DNA from: an uncultured bacterium
GTDB lineage: Bacteria > Hydrogenedentota > Hydrogenedentia > Hydrogenedentales > CAILVY01
NCBI GenBank assembly: GCA_937951485.1
Contig: CALEDJ010000054.1
Coordinates: 1-10,055 of the forward strand
DNA length: 10,055 nt
Direction of reading: 5' to 3'
Numbering within the stretch: the first letter of the stretch is position 1; the number at the start of each line of letters is the position of its first letter. Below the pieces are notes generated by a model. The model did not search any database and was not told the DNA's origin. It saw nothing but the letters and a program-made list of their open reading frames with translations. The position numbers were made by a program, and so were the translations under genes. Below are positions 6,619 through 10,055 of this stretch, piece by piece.

Positions 6619-8122
6619 TTTCGGGAGACGGCCTCCCTTCCTCCACTGTTTCCGTTTCGCTTTCCGGCATTGCGGGGTCATCAGGCGCCGTCTCCGTTTC
6701 CCGCGCCGCCACTTCAATTCTCAGGTTGCCGATGACAGGGATCAGTTTGGCCTGTTTGATGAGGTCGCCCTCGGCGAGTTTGATGTGCGTAACGTCCACC
6801 AGCGGCTGGTTGAAGGTGGGGTCCATGTCAACCCACTGGCCCACCCAGACCTTGGCCCACTGATGGAAGTAAAAACCGGGTTTCTGCCCCTCCACATAGA
6901 CCAGTCCCGCCACCTCGCGCGCGGGAATGCCGATGGCGCGCGCCAGCGCGATGAACAGGATGCTGTGCTCCGTGCAGTCGCCTTCGAGGCTGGAGAGCAC
7001 CTCCAGGGCATTTGTCAACCGCGCCGAGAACGTACTGCGCATGTTGGCGTGTACCCACGCGCAAATCTTTTTCGAGGCTTCAAACGGGTCCTTTTCGTCG
7101 CCGATGATTTCCTTCGCCTTCTCCACGATGCGCGGGTCCTCACTCTGCACAAAAACGGTTGGGCGGGTCCAGCGCAGCAGTTCGGGGTCTTCAGTCGGCA
7201 GCGTTGCGCGGGTGATCTCGTCCTGGGATATCCGGCGCGCCGTAAAAACGAAACAGTCCCCTTCCGCCGTGAGGGTTTGGCGATCATCGTTGAAAAGATG
7301 TTCGCCCGTGATCGGGCCGCGCAGAATAAGCCGCAGGCTTTCCATGCTGCGCGGCGACTCGATCGGTTCCGGGATCAATGCCGCGTTGGACACGATCACG
7401 TCGCTGCTGTAGTTGACATCCTTTGCGCTTTCCTCCGATTCGATTCGCTTTACGATAATGCCGGAGATGACATCTTCCAATGTCGTGCCGTTTTCCGCCA
7501 CCAGGGCCATGGATTCCACGCCCATCAGGTCCAGGGTGGTTTTGATCTGATACACCAGCGTGGGCACGCCGTCAAGCACGCGTTCCTCAATCCCCACGAT
7601 ATGGCTCATGCCCGCCACCTCCTGCTGGTACATCGGCTCAAAGGTGCTGAAATTGATCACATCGCCCATTTGCGGTTTCTGGCGCACCCACAGGGCGTGT
7701 TTGATGGTGTCTTGCAGGCTTTCGGCGGGCGCGGGGAAACGCCGCTCCTCCGTGCTGCCGCCCGCAACGCTGACCAGCACCAGTTCATCGCCCTCAATCC
7801 GCGCGTTGAAGTCGGACACGCCCGCGGGATCGGTCACCTGCGCGACAATGGCTTCCAGACGGCCATCGGCGGCGTAGATGCGCTTGGTGAATATCCGCAA
7901 GTCCTGCTTGGCCCCCACCATGTTCACCATGAAACGCGCATCTTCCACGGCGGTCACGCGCCCCTCATCGTCCCGCTGTAAGGAATTCATGGCATATCCG
8001 GCCTTCTCCCCATTCAAATACAGGCCATACCACGTGTCGCCCAGCAGGGCGTCTATCTCAGCGGCATCCTGCGCCATGACCGAAGCCGTCAGCAAGACGC
8101 CCACCCACATAATGCGATACAT
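6608..8122 (-). CDS. Secreted transglutaminase-like domain protein
   Basis: A 504-residue protein with an N-terminal signal peptide (MYRIMWVGVLLTASVMA, cleavage probably after AMA-like VMA at 15-17). Residues about 20-330 form a beta-rich region without a named family, probably an N-terminal domain typical of bacterial transglutaminase-like proteins. The C-terminal transglutaminase core (about 330-450) has the Cys-His-Asp triad: C383 in GDCTEHS, H420 in FYFHQWAKVWV and D434 in VDMDPTF. Such proteins are cysteine proteases or acyltransferases acting in the periplasm or at the cell surface. The last 30 residues are acidic and Pro-rich (TETAPDDPAMPESETETVEE), probably disordered. I chose the ATG at 8122 because GGAG lies 8 bases upstream and the signal peptide follows; an ATG at 8197 would bury the signal sequence. 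It is the first gene of a unit with the small membrane protein and the DUF1318 lipoprotein. Confidence 0.9.
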   Translation of the reverse strand: MYRIMWVGVLLTASVMAQDAAEIDALLGDTWYGLYLNGEKAGYAMNSLQRDDEGRVTAVEDARFMVNMVGAKQDLRIFTKRIYAADGRLEAIVAQVTDPAGVSDFNARIEGDELVLVSVAGGSTEERRFPAPAESLQDTIKHALWVRQKPQMGDVINFSTFEPMYQQEVAGMSHIVGIEERVLDGVPTLVYQIKTTLDLMGVESMALVAENGTTLEDVISGIIVKRIESEESAKDVNYSSDVIVSNAALIPEPIESPRSMESLRLILRGPITGEHLFNDDRQTLTAEGDCFVFTARRISQDEITRATLPTEDPELLRWTRPTVFVQSEDPRIVEKAKEIIGDEKDPFEASKKICAWVHANMRSTFSARLTNALEVLSSLEGDCTEHSILFIALARAIGIPAREVAGLVYVEGQKPGFYFHQWAKVWVGQWVDMDPTFNQPLVDVTHIKLAEGDLIKQAKLIPVIGNLRIEVAARETETAPDDPAMPESETETVEEGRPSPENAT

Positions 8123-8199
8123 CAGACAATTCTCCGCGCCGCGCCTTGTTTTCATCGGGAATGCCCACAACCCACACAGGACGGGACGAGTTTCCAAAA

Positions 8200-8301
8200 C
8201 CGGTATTCATCCGGCGTACTCCTTCCAACAGCGCCGACGGCGCTGATCCAGAATTCGCCTTCCTGCCGGTATTCATCCGGCGTACTCCTTTCAACAGCGC
8301 C
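8200..8301. repeat. Two direct copies of a 36-bp repeat separated by 30 bp
   Basis: Copies at 8200-8235 and 8266-8301 match at 35 of 36 positions (a single C/T difference). On the minus strand each reads GGCGCTGTTGRAAGGAGTAC followed by GCCGGATGAATACCGG, and so contains AAGGAG eight bases before an ATG. The unit-to-unit distance of 66 bp is a multiple of three, so the two ATGs share a frame that ends inside the transglutaminase gene. At the first copy, CAGCGCC-GAC-GGCGCTG (8229-8245) is a perfect 7-bp stem with a 3-base loop. Only two copies are seen and no cas genes. Confidence 0.8.
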
Positions 8302-8318
8302 CGGCGTCGTTCACCGCC

Positions 8319-8348
8319 TTTATACGCGATACGCCATGCCGGTTTCCA
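8319..8348 (-). promoter_or_regulatory. Candidate promoter for the transglutaminase operon
   Basis: On the minus strand TGGAAA (8348-8343, 4 of 6 to -35) is followed after 18 bases by TATAAA (8324-8319, 5 of 6 to -10). If used, the leader of about 190 bases contains both copies of the 36-bp repeat. Spacing and boxes are acceptable but not exceptional. Confidence 0.35.
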
Positions 8349-8373
8349 CTGATTCTTTGAAAACGCCTGGGGC

Positions 8374-8402
8374 TTGCAAATCCATGGGATATGAATTATG
8401 CT
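8374..8402 (+). promoter_or_regulatory. Candidate promoter for the first prepilin gene
   Basis: TTGCAA (8374-8379) and TATGCT (8397-8402), each 4 of 6 to the sigma70 boxes, are separated by exactly 17 bases. The resulting leader would be about 195 bases long, ending with AAGGAG at 8591-8596 before the GTG at 8604. Confidence 0.35.
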
Positions 8403-8603
8403 ATTGCCAGGCAGTTTGTATCGTTGACGCGCATGGGCGGTGCCTTCGGCGATCCGGGAAAGTCAGGATTCTTTAATAATCAGCGTAAGGGCGTTGTGTG
8501 TCCACGCGGGGATCATCTGCGCGATGTATGTGGCATCGCAGGTGCCAAGATGATAACAACGCGGGGACAAGGCCATAAAACATCAACGATAAGGAGTCAA
8601 GTC

Positions 8604-9620
8604 GTGAAAAAAGGAACAAAAGGATTTACACTCATCGAATTGCTGGTGGTGATTGCCATCATCGGCATCCTGGCGGCGATCCTGCTGCCGGCGCTGGCGC
8701 GCGCACGCGAAGCGGCGCGGCGATCGAGTTGTCAGAACAACCTCAAGCAATGGGGACTGGTGTACAAGATGTACGCCAATGAATCCAAAGGGGAGAAGTA
8801 TCCCGCGATGCAATTGGAGGTGGCTCAGCGTGAAGATTCGGGCCAATGGGAACTGTATATTGCAGCCGGACCGCGTGTGAAATCCATCTACCCCGAGTAT
8901 CTTACCGACCCGTCCATTATTGTGTGCCCTTCTGATGCGACGGAGACCATCGAGAACCTGCGCGACTTTGACAGCCCCGCGCTGGGCATTCGGAAGGGTG
9001 ATTGGCACATTGGCTATTACCTGGGAGGTGGCAATGGCGTCAATGATATTGACATGAGTTACGCCTATTTCGGCTGGGTGTTTGACAAGATGGGCGACAA
9101 TCCGGCGGACCTGGTGCCGGCCAACGTGCTTGCTCTGGACGTTATCGCTGCTTTGCTCGGGGTGACACTCCCCGCGATTAATGCTCCCGTGCCGGCGCAA
9201 TTGGCCTTGGGCGTTATCAAATTGGCGACCTCAGATCCCGCCATCCTTGGCTGTATTGGAAGCCCCGGCCCGGGCTGCGAAATTGTCGGCAGGGTTGTGG
9301 ACAATGATGTCGGCAATGTTGTTCTGCCGCCGAGTTACGGTAACGGCGGAGGCGATACAATCTATCGTCTGCGTGAAGGCATCGAGCGCTTCCTGATCAC
9401 CGACATCAACAACCCGGCGGCGTCGGCCAAAGCCCAGAGCGAAATCTTCATCATGTTAGACCAGTTGGGCACCGCAGGCACGACAACGCTGTATAACCAT
9501 ATCCCCGGCGGCTGCAACGTGCTGTATCTGGACGGTCATGTGGAATTCATCCGCTATCCTGGCAAGCAGCCGGTGAATCCGGCCCTTGCCAACATCATGG
9601 CGCTGTTTAGCGCGAACTAA
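8604..9620 (+). CDS. Type IV prepilin-like protein, DUF1559 / H-X9-DG type
   Basis: A 338-residue protein starting at GTG 8604, with AAGGAG 7 bases upstream; the in-frame ATG at 8391 would put 71 unrelated residues before the class III signal. The leader KKGTKG is cut by prepilin peptidase between G7 and F8 (G-FTLIE), with Glu at +5 and a hydrophobic helix [17 protein letters not shown] for pilus or pseudopilus assembly. [20 protein letters not shown] (32-51) and [13 protein letters not shown] (99-111) are hallmarks of the DUF1559 group abundant in Planctomycetes, Lentisphaerae and Hydrogenedentes. Near the C-terminus H299 and D310-G311 form the family signature, but with ten rather than nine intervening residues ([13 protein letters not shown]). 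A hydrophobic, Ala/Pro-rich insertion (about 176-215) lies in the middle. It is followed by a strong hairpin and by a second gene with an almost identical N-terminus. Its role is probably in a pilus, secretion pseudopilus or surface layer. Confidence 0.9.
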   Translation: MKKGTKGFTLIELLVVIAIIGILAAILLPALARAREAARRSSCQNNLKQWGLVYKMYANESKGEKYPAMQLEVAQREDSGQWELYIAAGPRVKSIYPEYLTDPSIIVCPSDATETIENLRDFDSPALGIRKGDWHIGYYLGGGNGVNDIDMSYAYFGWVFDKMGDNPADLVPANVLALDVIAALLGVTLPAINAPVPAQLALGVIKLATSDPAILGCIGSPGPGCEIVGRVVDNDVGNVVLPPSYGNGGGDTIYRLREGIERFLITDINNPAASAKAQSEIFIMLDQLGTAGTTTLYNHIPGGCNVLYLDGHVEFIRYPGKQPVNPALANIMALFSAN

Positions 9621-9638
9621 GATTCCCGTTTGCGGACT

Positions 9639-9675
9639 TCCGCGGTGGAGCACATGTATGTGTCTCCACCGCGGA
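9639..9675 (+). terminator. Strong hairpin after the first prepilin gene
   Basis: TCCGCGGTGGAG (9639-9650) pairs perfectly with CTCCACCGCGGA (9664-9675), a 12-bp GC-rich stem. The loop can fold further as CACA-TGTA-TGTG (9651-9662). It begins 18 bases after the stop codon. No run of T follows, so it may terminate inefficiently, or instead protect the 3' end of the messenger. Confidence 0.7.
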
Positions 9676-9756
9676 GGAAACCGTCTTAAACGGCAGGCCT
9701 GAGTGTTCAAAGACTTTTTGTTCGATACGTATGGGCGGTTCGCGCAGATTTTTGAC

Positions 9757-9846
9757 TGTTGTGATCGGACTCCTGACCGAACAACAGAAATGACCGACGG
9801 TCTCCAAATGATATGTGAACGGCGTTTTCGGGTGGCTCGGTCAGGA
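9757..9846 (+). promoter_or_regulatory. Possible structured leader of the second prepilin gene
   Basis: Within the 288-base gap 9621-9908, TGTTGT-ga-TCGG (9757-9768) can pair with CCGAACAACA (9777-9786) around an 8-base loop. The segment TCCTGACCGA (9771-9780) is also the exact reverse complement of TCGGTCAGGA (9837-9846). The two pairings share 9777-9780 and exclude each other. A small stem GGGC-GCAAT-GCCC (9880-9892) precedes the ribosome binding site. No known riboswitch class was recognised and I see no clear promoter here. The regulatory role is inference. Confidence 0.3.
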
Positions 9847-9908
9847 ACCTGGCCACAAGGAACGCGGTTTCATTTCAATGGGCGCAATGCCCGAAAAGGA
9901 GGACTGCT

Positions 9909-10055
9909 ATGAAAACCGAAAGAAGAGGATTCACACTCATCGAATTGCTGGTGGTGATTGCCATCATCGGCATCCTGGCGGCGATCCTGCTGCCGGCGCT
10001 GGCGCGTGCGCGCGAAGCGGCGCGGCGCTCGAGTTGCCAGAACAACCTCAAGCAA
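9909..10055 (+). CDS. Type IV prepilin-like protein, N-terminal part (3' end outside window)
   Basis: The ATG at 9909 follows AAGGAGG (9896-9902) at ideal spacing and opens a frame of 49 codons to the window edge. After the leader MKTERRG comes the cleavage site G7-F8 and the same 43 residues from G7 ([20 protein letters not shown] and onward to NNLKQ) as in the preceding gene. The full protein is expected to be a DUF1559-type prepilin of 200-350 residues. The N-terminal coding segment is 124 of 129 bases identical to that of the upstream gene, all five differences being synonymous, while the leader peptides and upstream regions differ. This suggests a tandem family in which the pilin N-terminus is kept uniform. 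Confidence 0.88.
   Translation, partial: MKTERRGFTLIELLVVIAIIGILAAILLPALARAREAARRSSCQNNLKQ

Larger units (their letters stand above)
8123..8603. other. Divergent intergenic region with promoters and a two-copy repeat
   Basis: 481 bases between the transglutaminase gene (leftward) and the first prepilin gene (rightward). It holds the two-copy 36-bp repeat (8200-8301), a leftward promoter candidate near 8319-8348 and a rightward one at 8374-8402. Between 8410 and 8590 I see no gene; this part would be a leader of about 190 bases for the prepilin gene if the rightward promoter is right. Confidence 0.6.

Noticed and set aside
6404-7981. A 525-codon open frame on the plus strand
   Set aside because: It lies antisense to the transglutaminase gene and its downstream partner; the product is His/Arg-rich with no family features.
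8058-8294. A leftward 78-codon frame through the two repeat copies (MNTG... peptides)
   Set aside because: It is created by the repeat and runs into the transglutaminase signal-peptide coding region in another frame; the residues show no protein-like pattern.
8200-8301. Minimal CRISPR array
   Set aside because: There are only two repeats, no cas genes, and the repeat contains a ribosome binding site and start codon; two units with one spacer are not enough to call CRISPR.
8531-8546. Sigma54-type promoter TGGCAT...GTGCC upstream of the first prepilin gene
   Set aside because: GG and GC have the correct 10-base separation, but the flanking bases match poorly (no CACG, no TTGC), and the site can equally be read as a short inverted repeat TGGCA...TGCCA.
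8391-8603. N-terminal extension of the first prepilin to an ATG at 8391
   Set aside because: It would place 71 residues before the prepilin leader and has no ribosome binding site; the GTG at 8604 has an ideal AAGGAG.

Overview
The window looks like a contig from a GC-rich, Gram-negative-type environmental bacterium. My best guess is Candidatus Hydrogenedentes or another Planctomycetes/Lentisphaerae-like lineage. The clues are the two type IV prepilin-like proteins of the DUF1559 / H-X9-DG kind with almost identical N-termini, a secreted protein ending in a Gly-Glu-rich linker, a lipoprotein signal, and short 9-bp-periodic repeats between genes. This lineage call is inference from protein style; there is no rRNA or marker gene here.

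Layout, left to right. (1) Positions 1-691, minus: the N-terminal 230 residues of a secreted protein with a possible P-domain-like beta-sandwich, driven by a good sigma70-type promoter at 830-858. (2) 991-5250, minus: a DeoC-like aldolase, an NAD-dependent sugar-nucleotide epimerase/dehydratase and an MrfA/YprA-type DEAD-box helicase, in that transcription order. (3) 5421-5753, plus: a small protein with a possible Sm-like fold, divergent from the aldolase. (4) 5778-8122, minus: a compact operon of a secreted transglutaminase-like protein, a tiny two-helix membrane protein and a DUF1318 (YdbL-like) lipoprotein. (5) 8123-8603: a divergent intergenic region with a two-copy 36-bp repeat. (6) 8604-10055, plus: two consecutive prepilin-like genes separated by a strong hairpin and a possibly structured leader; the second runs off the window.

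The functional themes are DNA repair (helicase), sugar or nucleotide-sugar metabolism (aldolase-like protein and epimerase), envelope or periplasmic functions (transglutaminase operon), and pilus/pseudopilus or surface proteins. I do not see a clear new defence or mobile system. The most notable points are: the DeoC-like protein has Met where the Schiff-base Lys should be, and Glu where a catalytic Asp should be; two families of intergenic repeats with exact 9-bp register flank the helicase; the 43-codon N-terminal segments of the two prepilin genes differ only at five synonymous sites; and the DUF1318 protein carries a lipoprotein signal and sits beside a transglutaminase rather than beside ydbH.
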